DNA of 64,000 nt from the NCBI RefSeq assembly GCF_004022215.1, contig NZ_SAUZ01000003.1, positions 124,001-188,000 on the forward strand, given 5' to 3'. The translations under genes were made by a program, and so were the position numbers. The notes below the pieces were generated by a model. The model was not told the DNA's origin and did not search any database. It was given only the letters and a program-made list of their open reading frames with translations. The DNA is from Paenirhodobacter populi. GTDB lineage: Bacteria; Pseudomonadota; Alphaproteobacteria; Rhodobacterales; Rhodobacteraceae. The stretch's first letter is position 1. Each line of letters opens with the position of its first letter. Shown in pieces: positions 33,590 to 42,898 of this stretch.

Positions 33590-34497
33590 TCGGCGCCCTT
33601 GCGGGGCTGGCGCTCGGACTGGTCACGACCGGATGCGCCGCCACACAAAGCGATGCCGCACCCCCCGCCGAATTCCTGCAAAGCCTGGTCTGGAAGCTGC
33701 CCGACCCGGCCTTCGGCGGCTTTTCGGCGATCAAGTTCACCGACGAGGGGCGCGATTTCGTGACGGTTTCCGACCGCGGCACGATCTGGCGCGGGCATCT
33801 GGACCGGGATGCGACGGACCGCATGCTGGGCGTGGTGCTGAGCTCGGGGCCGGTGGTTTTGCGCGACAGCGCAGGCGTAGTGCTGGACCGCCGCCGCGGC
33901 GATTCCGAGGGGCTGGCGCTGGCTCCGGACGGATCGGCCTATATCTCCTTCGAGGGGAAGGAACTGGCCCGCGTCGCCTATTACCCGACGGATGACGGCA
34001 AGGCGATCCGCCTGCCCCGGCCGCTGGCCTTCAACACCTTCGCGCCGAATGAATCGCTCGAAACGCTGGCGCGGGATGCCGAAGGCACGCTCTACACCAT
34101 GCCCGAAAGCCCGATCGGCCCGGTGCAGGCCTATCCGGTCTGGCGCTATCGCGGCGAAAGCTGGGACCAGCCCTTTTCGATCCGCCGCGACGGCACGTGG
34201 AAGGCGGTCGACGCCGATTTCGGCCCGGACGGGCGGTTCTACCTGCTGGAGCGCGATTTCTGGGGGCTGCTGGGCTTTCGCAGCCGGGTGCGGGTCTTCG
34301 ACATCGCCGGCGACACGATCTCAAAAGGCGAGGTGCTGATCGAGACCTCGGCCGGCACGCATGACAACCTCGAGGGCATCGCGGTCTGGCGCGACCGCAC
34401 CGGGGCGATCCGGCTGACGATGATCTCGGACGACAACCAGCGCTTCTTCCAGCGCACCGAATTCGTCGAATACCGGCTGCGCCCCGCCCCGAACTGA
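33562..34497 (+). CDS. Esterase-like activity of phytase family lipoprotein
   Basis: About 311 residues from ATG 33562. An N-terminal signal ends in a lipobox-like VTTGC (cysteine near residue 25). The body has the beta-propeller pattern of the phytase-like esterase family: [36 protein letters not shown] and LTMISDDN. The catalytic substrate is undefined in this family. It overlaps mepA by 28 bp; 20 bp after its stop comes repeat copy 5. Confidence 0.82.
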   Translation: MPQRSRLALIGALAGLALGLVTTGCAATQSDAAPPAEFLQSLVWKLPDPAFGGFSAIKFTDEGRDFVTVSDRGTIWRGHLDRDATDRMLGVVLSSGPVVLRDSAGVVLDRRRGDSEGLALAPDGSAYISFEGKELARVAYYPTDDGKAIRLPRPLAFNTFAPNESLETLARDAEGTLYTMPESPIGPVQAYPVWRYRGESWDQPFSIRRDGTWKAVDADFGPDGRFYLLERDFWGLLGFRSRVRVFDIAGDTISKGEVLIETSAGTHDNLEGIAVWRDRTGAIRLTMISDDNQRFFQRTEFVEYRLRPAPN

Positions 34498-34509
34498 CGC
34501 CATTCCTGC

Positions 34510-34573
34510 CTTCATTCTTCCATAAATATCCCGGGGGTGAATTGGCCGCAGGCCAAGAGGGGGCTGGCCCCCT
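34510..34573 (+). repeat. Dispersed two-hairpin repeat, copy 5
   Basis: CTTCATTCTTCCATAAATAT head, hairpin 1 TTGGCC/GGCCAA (34542-34556), hairpin 2 AGGGGG-CTGG-CCCCCT. It is almost identical to copy 6 (59080-59145), with one visible difference over about 65 nt, so the two were copied recently or are kept alike by conversion. Confidence 0.88.
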
Positions 34574-34631
34574 CCCTTCCCCACCGCCCGCGCGAACCCA
34601 ACCCGGTGCAGGCAACGGACGGACAAAATCC

Positions 34632-34660
34632 TTGACCGCAAGGGGCTGCGGGCGTAAGTC
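34632..34660 (+). promoter_or_regulatory. Weak promoter candidate for the queuosine-precursor transporter
   Basis: TTGACC (34632-34637), 17-nt spacer, TAAGTC (34655-34660). The -35 box is good and the -10 box is poor. I looked for a preQ1 riboswitch in this leader and did not see one. Confidence 0.25.
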
Positions 34661-34714
34661 GCGCCCGTCCGGCAACGGACCATGTCCCCGCTACCATGTA
34701 AAAACGGTGAACCC

Positions 34715-35335
34715 ATGCAACGCCTGATGCCCGGCATCATCGCCATGACCATTGTCGTCGTGGTTTCCAACATCCTCGTGCAGCACCTGCTGGGTCAGTG
34801 GCTGACCTGGGGGGCCTTCACCTATCCGCTGGCCTTTCTGGTCACCGACCTGACCAACCGGCTCGCCGGTGCCGTCGCGGCGCGCAAGGTCGTCGTCATC
34901 GGCTTCATCGTCGGCATCGCCTGCTCGGTCATCGGATCGCAGATCGAGGGCGAGTTCGGCGCGCTGGTCAGCTTCCGCGTCGCCGTGGCCTCGGGGCTCG
35001 CGTTCCTCTGCGCGCAGCTCACCGACGTGTCGGTGTTCAACCTGCTGCGCCGCTACAGCTGGTGGAAGGCGCCGCTCTTCGCCTCGTTCATCGGCTCCTG
35101 CCTCGACACGGCGATCTTCTTCACCATCGCCTTTTCCGCGGCGCTGAGCTTCATCGAACCGTCGAACGATGTCGCCTGGGCGAACGAGGTGCTGCCGCTT
35201 CTGGGCGTCGGGCCTGCGGTTCCGCTCTGGGTTTCGCTGGCGGTGGCCGATTGGTGTGTAAAAGTTGCTATAGCAGTAATCGCACTGACGCCTTATCGGG
35301 CAATCGTCTGGAGAAAAGCGCCAAGACTTGCGTAA
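34715..35335 (+). CDS. YhhQ-family (DUF165) queuosine precursor transporter
   Basis: 206 residues from ATG 34715 (GGTGA upstream), six helices. Family signatures: FTYPLAFLVTDLTNRLAG near residue 35, and the central SQIEGEFGAL and AQLTDVSVFNLLR. YhhQ imports preQ0/preQ1 for queuosine tRNA modification. Its end is followed by the structured-RNA region. Confidence 0.88.
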   Translation: MQRLMPGIIAMTIVVVVSNILVQHLLGQWLTWGAFTYPLAFLVTDLTNRLAGAVAARKVVVIGFIVGIACSVIGSQIEGEFGALVSFRVAVASGLAFLCAQLTDVSVFNLLRRYSWWKAPLFASFIGSCLDTAIFFTIAFSAALSFIEPSNDVAWANEVLPLLGVGPAVPLWVSLAVADWCVKVAIAVIALTPYRAIVWRKAPRLA

Positions 35336-35404
35336 TTTAACTTGCGCGATACCAAATCTGTGCCAACCTCCCCTTATCGGCAACGCATGAAAGGAGGTGG
35401 TCCA

Positions 35405-35461
35405 GTGTCTAGAGTGATATTGGAGAGAAGTGTCGGGACAGCCAGGGGGGCCGAGGCCTGA
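35405..35461 (+). CDS. 18-codon open reading frame behind an exceptionally long Shine-Dalgarno match
   Basis: GTG start at 35405, 7 nt after AGGAGG; the peptide reads MSRVILERSVGTARGAEA and ends at TGA 35459-35461. The 16 nt from 35390 to 35405 would pair with the 3' tail of alphaproteobacterial 16S rRNA over their whole length with one G-U pair. An ATG at 35388 in the same frame would add six codons. The same nucleotides also form stem P1 of the candidate RNA, so the frame may be a leader peptide or a coincidence of RNA structure. Confidence 0.35.
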   Translation: MSRVILERSVGTARGAEA

Positions 35462-35543
35462 GGGCAACCCCAAGGGTCGAGAACCCTGGCTGGGACGGTG
35501 GATCTGACCAAGACCCTAACCGGACCATCTCCGTAGATCTCGG

Positions 35544-35578
35544 GGGCCGCTGGCAAGAGCCGCGGCCCTTTCTATTTG
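35544..35578 (+). terminator. Intrinsic terminator upstream of xseB
   Basis: GGGCCGC plus GGC (35544-35554, one bulged T), loop AAGA, GCC plus GCGGCCC (35559-35568), then TTTCTATTT. This is the clearest T-tailed plus-strand terminator in the window. It separates the upstream RNA from the xseB operon, or acts as an attenuator of it. Confidence 0.85.
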
Positions 35579-35685
35579 CCCCGTTTGCCTTGGCCCCGCG
35601 CTGCCCTATTTCTGCTGCACGGGCTGGAAACAGGGCGCCATCCGTGGCATCCCGGAACCGCGAAACAAGGACGGGGAATCTGACG

Positions 35686-35934
35686 ATGGCGGAATCCGAC
35701 GCGGACGTTGCGGCGATGAGCTTCGAACAGGCGATGAAGGAACTGGAAGGCGTCGTCGGGCGTCTGGAACGCGGCGAGGTCCCGCTGGACGAATCGATCC
35801 GCCTTTACGAACGCGGCGCCGCGCTGAAGGACCGCTGCGCGAAGCTGCTCAAAGAGGCCGAGGAGCGTGTCGAAAAGATCACGCTCGGCGCCGATGGCGC
35901 GCCCGCCGGCACGGTCCCGGTCGAAGGTCTGTAA
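35686..35934 (+). CDS. xseB: XseB, exodeoxyribonuclease VII small subunit
   Basis: 82 residues. The core SFEQAMKELEGVVGRLERGEVPLDESIRLYERG is diagnostic in parts such as FEQAMKELEGVV and LERGEVPLDESI. With XseA it degrades single-stranded DNA in the cytoplasm. ATG 35686 is followed by a short acidic lead. Its TAA overlaps the ispA ATG by 1 bp. The xseB-ispA-dxs order is common in alphaproteobacteria. Confidence 0.93.
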   Translation: MAESDADVAAMSFEQAMKELEGVVGRLERGEVPLDESIRLYERGAALKDRCAKLLKEAEERVEKITLGADGAPAGTVPVEGL

Positions 35935-36794
35935 TGTTCCCCATCCGACTGGAAGAGGTTCAGCGCGAGGTTTCCGCGGCCCTGGCCGAGGCGATCGCGG
36001 CCCAGCCCCCCGGTGCCCTGCGCGATGCGATGGGATATGCGGCGCAGGGCGGCAAACGCCTGCGGGCGTTCCTCGTGCTCGAATCGGCGGCGCTGTTCGG
36101 CATCCCTTCGGCGCAGGCGATGCCCGCCGCCGCCGGGGTCGAGGCGCTGCATGCCTATTCGCTGGTCCATGACGATCTGCCCTGCATGGATGACGACGAT
36201 CTGCGCCGCGGTCAGCCCACGGTCCATGTGAAATGGGACGAGGCGACGGCGGTTCTGGCGGGCGACGCCTTGCAGACGCTGGCCTTTGAGCTGTGCGCCG
36301 ATCCGGCGCTCGGAGAGCATCGCATCGATCTGGTGCTGGCGCTGGCACGGGCCTCGGGTGCGGCGGGGATGGTGCATGGGCAGATGCTGGACATCGCCGC
36401 GGAAACCGCCGCCGCGCCGCTGACGCTGGCGGAGATCACCCGGTTGCAGGACGGCAAGACCGGGGCGCTGATTTCCTTTGCCGCGCAGGCGGGGGCGATT
36501 CTGGCCGGGGCGGACCGGGCGCCGCTGGCCGCCTATGCGCAGGCGCTCGGCCTCGCCTTCCAGATCGCCGACGATATTCTGGATGTCGTGGGGTCCGAGG
36601 AAACGGCGGGCAAGCGGCTCCACAAGGATGCCGGGGCGGGCAAGGCCACCTTCGTTTCCCTGCTGGGGCTGGAAGGGGCGCGGCAACGCGCCGCCGATCT
36701 GGTGGCCGAGGCCGAGGCCGCCCTTGCCCCCTACGGCGAAAAGGCCGAAACCCTGCGCGCGGCGGCGCGTTACGTGATCGCGCGCGACAGATAG
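35934..36794 (+). CDS. ispA: IspA, farnesyl (geranyl) diphosphate synthase
   Basis: 286 residues. The first Asp-rich motif is [10 protein letters not shown] (near residue 81) and the second is DDILD (near 215), with GGKRLR near residue 40 binding the diphosphate. It condenses IPP with DMAPP and GPP in the cytoplasm, feeding ubiquinone, carotenoid and undecaprenol synthesis. Translationally coupled to xseB, 14 bp ahead of dxs. Confidence 0.94.
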   Translation: MFPIRLEEVQREVSAALAEAIAAQPPGALRDAMGYAAQGGKRLRAFLVLESAALFGIPSAQAMPAAAGVEALHAYSLVHDDLPCMDDDDLRRGQPTVHVKWDEATAVLAGDALQTLAFELCADPALGEHRIDLVLALARASGAAGMVHGQMLDIAAETAAAPLTLAEITRLQDGKTGALISFAAQAGAILAGADRAPLAAYAQALGLAFQIADDILDVVGSEETAGKRLHKDAGAGKATFVSLLGLEGARQRAADLVAEAEAALAPYGEKAETLRAAARYVIARDR

Positions 36795-36808
36795 GCGGGA
36801 GAGAAGCC

Positions 36809-38731
36809 ATGAGCCAGACCCCCAAGACCCCGGCCAAGACCTCGGTGCTGGACCGCGTCCATCTGCCTTCGGACATGAAGGCGCTGTCGGATGCGGAGCT
36901 GAAGAAGCTTGCCGCCGAATTGCGGGCCGAGACGATCTCGGCCGTGTCGGAAACCGGCGGGCATCTGGGCGCGGGTCTGGGCGTGGTGGAACTGACCGTG
37001 GCGCTGCATGCCGTCTTTGACGCGCCGCGCGACAAGATCGTCTGGGACGTGGGCCATCAATGCTATCCGCACAAGATCCTGACCGGGCGGCGCGACCGGA
37101 TCCGCACCCTGCGGACCGAAGGCGGGCTCTCGGGCTTCACCAAGCGGTCCGAAAGCCCCTATGACCCGTTCGGGGCGGGGCACAGCTCCACCTCCATCTC
37201 CGCCGCGCTCGGCTTTTCGATGGGGCGGGAACTCGGCGCGGAAACCGGCGATGCGGTGGCTGTGATCGGCGATGGCGCGATGTCGGGCGGCATGGCGTTC
37301 GAGGCGATGAACCACGCCGGCCATCTGGGCAAGCGGCTCTTCGTCGTGCTGAACGACAACGAGATGTCCATCGCCCCGCCGGTGGGGGCGCTGTCGGCCT
37401 ATCTGACCCGGCTTTATGCCGAAGGGCCGATGCAGGATCTGAAGGCCGTCGCCAAGGGGGCGGTGAAGCTCCTGCCCGAACCGTTTCAGGAAGGCGCGCG
37501 GCGGGCCAAGGACATGCTCAAGGGCATGGCGGTCGGCGGCACCTTGTTCGAGGCTCTGGGCTTCACCTATATCGGCCCGGTCGACGGGCATGACCTCGAC
37601 ACGCTGCTGCCGCTGCTGCGCACGCTGAAGGCGCGGGCGACGGGGCCGGTGCTGATCCACGCGCTGACGAAGAAGGGCAAGGGCTATGCCCCGGCCGAGG
37701 CCAGCCCCGACCGCGGCCACGCCACCGCACGGTTCGACGTGGCGACGGGGGCGCAGGTCAAGGCGCCCTCGAACGCGCCGAACTACACCAAGGTCTTTGC
37801 CGAAAGCCTGATCGCGCAGGCGAAACGCGACGAGCGCATCGTCGCCGTCACCGCCGCGATGCCGGACGGCACCGGGCTGAACCTGTTCGCCAAGCAATTC
37901 CCGCGCCGCTGTTTCGACGTGGGCATCGCCGAACAGCATGCCGTGACCTTTTCGGCGGGGCTCGCTGCCTCAGGCATGCGGCCCTTCTGCGCGATCTATT
38001 CGACCTTCCTGCAACGCGGCTACGACCAGATCGTGCATGACGTGGCGATCCAGCGGCTGCCGGTGCGCTTCGCCATCGACCGCGCCGGGCTGGTGGGGGC
38101 GGATGGCGCGACCCATGCGGGGGCGTTCGATGTGGGCTTCATGTCCTCGCTCCCCGGGATGGTGGTGATGGCCGCGGCGGATGAGGCGGAACTGGTCCAC
38201 ATGGTCGCCACCGCCGCCGCCCATGACGAAGGCCCTATCGCCCTGCGCTATCCGCGCGGCGAGGGAATGGGCGTCGACATGCCCGAGGCGGGCCAACCGC
38301 TGGAGATCGGCAAGGGCCGCGTGGTGGCCGAGGGGGCGCGCGTCGCGATCCTGTCCTTCGGCACCCGCCTCGCCGAGGTGCTGAAGGCGCGCGAGGCGCT
38401 GGCCGCCCGCGGCCTTGCGCCCACCGTGGCGGATGCGCGGTTCGCCAAGCCCCTCGACACCGACCTGATCCTGCGGCTGGTGCGCGACCACGAAGCGCTG
38501 ATTACCATCGAGGAAGGCGCGATCGGCGGCTTCGGCAGCCATGTGCAGCAATTCCTGATGGAACAGGGCGTGTTCGACCGGGGCTACAAGTTCCGCGCGA
38601 TGGTCCTGCCCGATACGTTCATCGACCACGCCTCCCCCGCCGCGATGTATCGCACCGCCGGGATGAACGCCGCCGACATCGAGGCGAAGGTGCTGGACCT
38701 GCTGAACGTCGCGGTCGCCCGCCGGGCGTGA
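36809..38731 (+). CDS. dxs: Dxs, 1-deoxy-D-xylulose-5-phosphate synthase
   Basis: 640 residues, full length. The thiamine diphosphate/Mg motif is [18 protein letters not shown] (near residue 150) with the NDN of [16 protein letters not shown]. The transketolase-type glutamate lies in [17 protein letters not shown] (near 370). It condenses pyruvate and glyceraldehyde 3-phosphate in the first, rate-limiting step of the MEP pathway. ATG 36809 has GGGAGAGAAG upstream. A terminator-like hairpin follows 8 bp after the stop. Confidence 0.96.
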   Translation: MSQTPKTPAKTSVLDRVHLPSDMKALSDAELKKLAAELRAETISAVSETGGHLGAGLGVVELTVALHAVFDAPRDKIVWDVGHQCYPHKILTGRRDRIRTLRTEGGLSGFTKRSESPYDPFGAGHSSTSISAALGFSMGRELGAETGDAVAVIGDGAMSGGMAFEAMNHAGHLGKRLFVVLNDNEMSIAPPVGALSAYLTRLYAEGPMQDLKAVAKGAVKLLPEPFQEGARRAKDMLKGMAVGGTLFEALGFTYIGPVDGHDLDTLLPLLRTLKARATGPVLIHALTKKGKGYAPAEASPDRGHATARFDVATGAQVKAPSNAPNYTKVFAESLIAQAKRDERIVAVTAAMPDGTGLNLFAKQFPRRCFDVGIAEQHAVTFSAGLAASGMRPFCAIYSTFLQRGYDQIVHDVAIQRLPVRFAIDRAGLVGADGATHAGAFDVGFMSSLPGMVVMAAADEAELVHMVATAAAHDEGPIALRYPRGEGMGVDMPEAGQPLEIGKGRVVAEGARVAILSFGTRLAEVLKAREALAARGLAPTVADARFAKPLDTDLILRLVRDHEALITIEEGAIGGFGSHVQQFLMEQGVFDRGYKFRAMVLPDTFIDHASPAAMYRTAGMNAADIEAKVLDLLNVAVARRA

Positions 38732-38739
38732 CCCCTGCC

Positions 38740-38771
38740 CGCGGAAAAACCGGCCGGGGCCGCTTTTCCGC
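38740..38771 (+). terminator. Probable terminator after dxs
   Basis: GCGGAAAA (38740-38747) pairs with TTTTCCGC (38764-38771), with a further GGCC/GGCC pairing inside. The A and T tracts at the base make it usable in either direction. It directly precedes an FnrL-type site. Confidence 0.6.
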
Positions 38772-38774
38772 CGT

Positions 38775-38816
38775 TTGACCAAAATCAAGGCCGGAACCCT
38801 TTGTTTGCGCTAACGC
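38775..38816 (+). promoter_or_regulatory. FnrL-type binding site and promoter of the YagU-family gene
   Basis: TTGACCAAAATCAA (38775-38788) fits TTGAY-N4-RTCAA with both half-sites intact. A -10-like TAACGC (38811-38816) would give a start near 38823, placing the site centre near -41.5, the class II activating position. The controlled gene starts at 38879. Confidence 0.65.
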
Positions 38817-38878
38817 TGCGAATACCGCAGGTCGTTTGCCCGCATCACCGCGGGCGGTGAAGCAAAGGGAATCCGCAC

Positions 38879-39430
38879 ATGTTACAGAACAAGGTCAACG
38901 TTCAGGTCATTGTCTGGACCACGCTCATCGGCGGGTTCTTCAGCTCGTTGGTCAAATGGGGATCGGAGGTGAACATGCCGCCCCGTGTGCCGGGCGAAAT
39001 CTCGCCTCCCGGTGCGCATATCGACGCCTGGCTCGGCTGGCTCGGGATCAATTCGCATTCGCTCGATTACGTCTATCAGGGCGTGACCGTTCCCGGCGCG
39101 GTGACGCTGTATCACTGGCTCTTCAGCTTCGCCTTCGCCTTCCTCTATGTGGTCGGGTCGATCTGGTGGCCCAGGATCCGGCTGTGGTTCGGCGCGCTTT
39201 ACGGCATCATCATCACGATCGTCATGCATGGGTTCTTCATCCCGCTGCTCGGCTTTCGCAATCCGGTCTATGCGAACGGCGCGACGGGCTGGCTGTGGAA
39301 TCTCAATCAGGCCGAATTGTGGAGCGAGATCCTCGGCCATATCTACTGGTCGGTGTCGATCGAGGTCTGCATGATCGCGGTTCTGGCCTATTTCGGCCGT
39401 CCGATCAAAGGCAACTGGGTCGCCGCCTGA
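38879..39430 (+). CDS. YagU family (DUF1440) inner-membrane protein
   Basis: 183 residues with about four helices and the family landmarks VVWTTLIGG-like start (VIVWTTLIGGFFSSLVKWG), PPRVPG, and FGALYGIIITIVMHGFFIPLLG. E. coli YagU contributes to acid resistance; the mechanism is not known. The FnrL-type site predicts induction at low oxygen. Convergent with the HAD gene, 5-bp gap. Confidence 0.85.
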   Translation: MLQNKVNVQVIVWTTLIGGFFSSLVKWGSEVNMPPRVPGEISPPGAHIDAWLGWLGINSHSLDYVYQGVTVPGAVTLYHWLFSFAFAFLYVVGSIWWPRIRLWFGALYGIIITIVMHGFFIPLLGFRNPVYANGATGWLWNLNQAELWSEILGHIYWSVSIEVCMIAVLAYFGRPIKGNWVAA

Positions 39431-39435
39431 TCGGT

Positions 39436-40068
39436 TCAGCGCGCCTCATCCGCGTCCAGCAATCCTTCGGCCACGAGCCTCGCCGCCCATTCCTGCGCGC
39501 CTTTGGCGGGATCGAGGTCGAAGGTATGGACCTTCCAGCCCCGTGCGGCGGCGGCGGCGATGTTGTCGGCGCGGTCGTCGGCGAACAGGAGCCGGGCGCC
39601 TGTCAGGCCGCAATCTGCCTCGACCAGATCGTAGATGCGGGGATCGGGCTTGGTGACGCCCATATGGCCCGAGACATAGGCCCGGTCGAATTCGGTCAGG
39701 AACGGATAGGCCTCCTGCGCGAGACGGAACGTCTCGATCCCGAAATTCGTCAGGGCGAAGACCGGCACGCCCTTGGCCCGCAAGGCGCGCAGGAGCCGCA
39801 CAGACTGCGGGATCTCGGGCGAGGCCATGTGGATCCAGTCGTCATGCCAGCGCAGGATCGGGTCGTGCCAGCGGGGATAGCGGTCGGCCCAGTCCTTCAC
39901 CGTATCCAGAAACGGCCCGCCACGGTCGATCACCTCGTTCATGCCGTGGAGGTCGATTTCCGCGAACATCGCGGCACGCTCGGCGGGGGGCATCAGCCTG
40001 TCGTAATGCCGTTCGGGCCGCCATTCGATCAGCACGTTGCCGATGTCGAAGATCACCGCCTCAACCAT
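39436..40068 (-). CDS. HAD-superfamily phosphatase (YihX-like)
   Basis: 210 residues from ATG 40068 (GGGAGAAG upstream). Motif [11 protein letters not shown], motif II ALTNFG, motif III lysine in [10 protein letters not shown] and motif [11 protein letters not shown]. The pattern resembles YihX, the alpha-D-glucose-1-phosphate phosphatase, more than beta-phosphoglucomutases, but the substrate is not certain. It overlaps the YaiI-family gene by 8 bp and is the last gene of its operon. Confidence 0.83.
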   Translation of the reverse strand: MVEAVIFDIGNVLIEWRPERHYDRLMPPAERAAMFAEIDLHGMNEVIDRGGPFLDTVKDWADRYPRWHDPILRWHDDWIHMASPEIPQSVRLLRALRAKGVPVFALTNFGIETFRLAQEAYPFLTEFDRAYVSGHMGVTKPDPRIYDLVEADCGLTGARLLFADDRADNIAAAAARGWKVHTFDLDPAKGAQEWAARLVAEGLLDADEAR

Positions 40069-40516
40069 TCTTCTCCCTTTCCGCCGCACGGGTGGTGCGG
40101 TCCAGCGCATCGAGGAAGCGCGACCTGTCGGCCTTGGAAAACGCCCGGCCGCCGCCCTGCCGGAACGGATCGGCGGAGCGCAGATCCGCCATCAGGTCGC
40201 GCGTCGCCAGCACGTTGCCGATGTTGGCGGGGGTCAGCGCCTCGCCGTCCGGGCGCAGGACGCGGGCGCCGGCCTCGACACATTTCGCGGCCAGGGGGAT
40301 GTCGTTCGTCACCACGACATCCCCCCGCCCCGCGCGTTCGGCGATGTATTTGTCGGCGACATCCGGCCCCTCGGGCACATAGACCATCGTCACCAGCGGG
40401 TTGCGCGAGGGCCTGAGCCCGCCGTTCGACACGAAGGCCAGCGCGACGCCAAGCCGCGTCGCCACGCGCTCGGCCTCGTCCTTCACCGGGCAGGCATCGG
40501 CGTCGATCCAGATCAC
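40061..40516 (-). CDS. YaiI/YqxD family (DUF188, UPF0178) protein
   Basis: 151 residues. Signature blocks: [14 protein letters not shown] at the start, [16 protein letters not shown], and [19 protein letters not shown] near the end. The fold is PIN-like; the role is unknown. Overlaps fghA by 4 bp. Confidence 0.92.
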   Translation of the reverse strand: MIWIDADACPVKDEAERVATRLGVALAFVSNGGLRPSRNPLVTMVYVPEGPDVADKYIAERAGRGDVVVTNDIPLAAKCVEAGARVLRPDGEALTPANIGNVLATRDLMADLRSADPFRQGGGRAFSKADRSRFLDALDRTTRAAEREKNG

Positions 40517-41343
40517 CGGTAGAGCGCCTCGGCATGGAAGGCGATGTGGTCGGGAATGAAGGTCGAGACGAAGTAATAGCTGTGATCGTAGCCCTGTTGC
40601 AGGCGGAACGCGCCGGGCTGGCGGCGGGCGGCCATGGCATGGGCCAGCGTCTCGGGCTTCAGCAGGTCGAGGAACTGGTCCGAGGCGCCCTGATCCACCA
40701 GCACCTCGCCGTCGAAGCCGCGCTCGGCCATCAGGATCGAGGCGTCATGCGCGCGCCAGAGCGTTTCATCCGGGCCGAGATAGGCCGCGAACTGCTTGCG
40801 GCCCCAGTCGCTCGCCACCGGATTGGCGATCGGCGCGAAGGCGGAGACCGAGCGGAACCGCCCCGGCAGGGACAGCGCCAGCGTCAGCGCCCCGTGCCCG
40901 CCCATCGAATGGCCGGTGATGGCCTGACGGTCCTCGTCGATCTCGAAGCTGGCCGTCAGGATGCGGGGCAGTTCCTCGGCCACATAATCCCACATGCGGA
41001 AATGCGGCGCCCAAGGGGCCTCGGTCGCGTTGAGGTAAAAGCCCGCGCCCTGCCCGAGGTCATAGGCCGCATCGTCGGCCACCCCCTCGCCGCGCGGCGA
41101 GGTATCGGGAAAGACCAGCGCGATACCGTGTTCGGCGGCATAGCGTTGCGCGCCGGCCTTGGTCATGGCGTTTTCATGGGTGCAGGTCAGGCCCGACAGA
41201 TACCACAGCAGCGGGACGGGATGGTCCGCCGCCTCGGCCGGCAGGAACAGGCCGAAGGTCATGTCCGTGCCCGTCGCCTCGGAGGCATGGGTATAGACCC
41301 CCTGCACCCCGCCGAAACACCTGTTTTCCGAAACCGTGCGCAT
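40513..41343 (-). CDS. fghA: FghA, S-formylglutathione hydrolase
   Basis: 276 residues of the esterase D alpha/beta-hydrolase family. The oxyanion/early block is [20 protein letters not shown], the nucleophile lies in [10 protein letters not shown] (near residue 145), and the histidine in [14 protein letters not shown]. It hydrolyses S-formylglutathione to formate and glutathione in formaldehyde detoxification. No glutathione-dependent formaldehyde dehydrogenase gene lies in the window. Confidence 0.94.
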   Translation of the reverse strand: MRTVSENRCFGGVQGVYTHASEATGTDMTFGLFLPAEAADHPVPLLWYLSGLTCTHENAMTKAGAQRYAAEHGIALVFPDTSPRGEGVADDAAYDLGQGAGFYLNATEAPWAPHFRMWDYVAEELPRILTASFEIDEDRQAITGHSMGGHGALTLALSLPGRFRSVSAFAPIANPVASDWGRKQFAAYLGPDETLWRAHDASILMAERGFDGEVLVDQGASDQFLDLLKPETLAHAMAARRQPGAFRLQQGYDHSYYFVSTFIPDHIAFHAEALYR

Positions 41344-41352
41344 CGCGCCCCC

Positions 41353-42270
41353 CTATTGCAGAACCCAGGCGATGATGCCCGGAATGGTCACGATGCTGAC
41401 CCCGGTCGAGATCAGGATCGCGGTTGAAACCCGGTGCGCGGCGACACCGAAATACGTGGCCAGAATGTAGACGTTTCCGGCGACGGGCAAGGCCGCGGCG
41501 GCGATCATCACCCCGGCGGCATGGCGTTCGACCGGAAACAGCCACAGCGCGGTGATGGCCACCGCCAGCGGATGCAGCACCAGCTTGGCGAAGGACAGCC
41601 AGAGCGCCGGGCCGAAATGGCTGCCTTCGAGATTGGCGAGCGAGGCGCCGATCGCGAACAGCGCCACCGGCGTCGCCGCGCCGCCCAGCAGGGACAGGAA
41701 ATCCCGCGCGGGCTGCGGCACCGGCAGGCCAAGCTCGGACCACAAGAGCCCCAGCACCATCGCCATGATGAGCGGATTGCGCAGCACGCCCAGCACGAGC
41801 GGCCCGACCGCCACCCGGCCCGAGCGCAACGCCGTGATGATGACGGTGATCAGCACCGAGAACACCACCATATCCGTCGTCAGCACCATCAGCACCGGCC
41901 CCGCCGCCTGCGGGCCGAGCAGCGCGACCAGCATCGGCACCCCCAGAAAGCCGGTGTTGCCGGTCATCGCGGTATGGGCCTCCATCGCCGCCTCCGGCCC
42001 GGGCAGCGCGCGCAGCCGCGCGACGGCCAGCACCAGCCCCCAGACCGCCAGCGAGCCGAGGATATAGGCCGCAAGGAAGGCCGGATCGAAGAGATCCGCC
42101 ACCGGCAGCGTCGCGGCAAAGCCGAACAGCATCGCCGGCAGCGGGAAATAGAAGACGAAGCGGGTCAGCGCCGCGGTTGCCTGCGCATCCATGAACCGTC
42201 GCCGCCCGGCGATCCAGCCAAGGCCGATCAGCGCGAAGAACGGTATGGTTTTCAGAAAGATCGCCAGCAT
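41353..42270 (-). CDS. AEC (auxin efflux carrier) family transporter
   Basis: 305 residues in two groups of five helices, typical of the AEC/BART superfamily. Landmarks: FFALIGLGWIAGRR at the start, MTGNTGFLGVPM near residue 105, and NPLIMAMVLGLLW. Bacterial relatives carry malate or malonate; the substrate here is unknown. First gene of a minus-strand set with fghA (9-bp gap). Confidence 0.88.
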   Translation of the reverse strand: MLAIFLKTIPFFALIGLGWIAGRRRFMDAQATAALTRFVFYFPLPAMLFGFAATLPVADLFDPAFLAAYILGSLAVWGLVLAVARLRALPGPEAAMEAHTAMTGNTGFLGVPMLVALLGPQAAGPVLMVLTTDMVVFSVLITVIITALRSGRVAVGPLVLGVLRNPLIMAMVLGLLWSELGLPVPQPARDFLSLLGGAATPVALFAIGASLANLEGSHFGPALWLSFAKLVLHPLAVAITALWLFPVERHAAGVMIAAAALPVAGNVYILATYFGVAAHRVSTAILISTGVSIVTIPGIIAWVLQ

Positions 42271-42325
42271 GGGTCCGGGCTATCACGCTCCGCTTGGCGC
42301 GCCTAGCCTCAACCCGCGCCGCGCC

Positions 42326-42886
42326 CTACTGAAGCTGCGCGATACGGGCGGCAAGCTGCGTCACCGCCTGCCCCTGCGCGGCGGCGATCGCGCCCGGCCC
42401 CTCGCCCGCCACGGGCACGCGGATGTCGAAGCGGCGCGTCACGTCACCGCCCGAGGCCGCCAGCGGCGTGACGTAGTAGCTGCCGCTCAGGCGCACGGTA
42501 TTCTGCGGCGTGGCGATGAACTGTTCCACCCGCACCTCGATCCGCCGCTGCGGCAGGTCGGTCAGCGGCCATGGCTCGGCGATCACCCGCGCCCCGGACA
42601 GGCCCGAGATCTGCTGCGCCAGAACCAGCGTCACCGCCCGTCGCGGATCGTCGGCCCAGATGTTGTCGGGGCTCGAACGCACCGCGCCGTCGGCGGTCTG
42701 ATACGGCACCTCCTGATCCGAGGCATATTGCGGCAGCGACACCTCGCGCAGTTCGGCGGAGCCGAGCCGGTTCGGATATTGCTGCGCCACCGGCGCGGGA
42801 TCCAGCGCGAACCGCGCCGTCTTCGTCGGATCGGAACAGGCCGCCAGCGCGGCCAGAAGGATCAGGGCTGAAATCCGAAGGGTCAT
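42326..42886 (-). CDS. pqiC: PqiC-like ABC-type transport auxiliary lipoprotein
   Basis: 186 residues from ATG 42886 (GGGAG upstream). A lipoprotein signal ends in LAAC at residue 17. The body has the auxiliary-component fold (RFALDPAP, SAELREVSLPQYAS, RRIEVRVEQF). In E. coli, PqiC forms a ring at the outer membrane that meets the PqiB needle. It is 12 bp behind pqiB. Confidence 0.87.
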   Translation of the reverse strand: MTLRISALILLAALAACSDPTKTARFALDPAPVAQQYPNRLGSAELREVSLPQYASDQEVPYQTADGAVRSSPDNIWADDPRRAVTLVLAQQISGLSGARVIAEPWPLTDLPQRRIEVRVEQFIATPQNTVRLSGSYYVTPLAASGGDVTRRFDIRVPVAGEGPGAIAAAQGQAVTQLAARIAQLQ

Positions 42887-42898
42887 CACTGTCTCCCG

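Larger units (their letters stand above)
35390..35578 (+). ncRNA. Candidate structured RNA with closing stem and intrinsic terminator
   Basis: Three long-range elements are visible. P1 pairs GGAGGTGGTCC (35393-35403) with GGACCATCTCC (35522-35532), 11 pairs with one G-U. P2 pairs CAGCCAGGG (35439-35447) with CCCTGGCTG (35484-35492). A terminator stem at 35544-35568 is followed by TTTCTATTT. An alternative hairpin AGGGT/ACCCT (35473-35487) would compete with P2. The 5' end and promoter are not clear. It may be a free small RNA or a leader regulating xseB-ispA-dxs. I cannot match it to a known family. Confidence 0.55.

Noticed and set aside
34574-34714. preQ1 riboswitch ahead of the queuosine-precursor transporter
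   Set aside because: Looked for the short preQ1-I stem with A-rich tail and larger classes; no convincing match. Only a weak promoter is visible.
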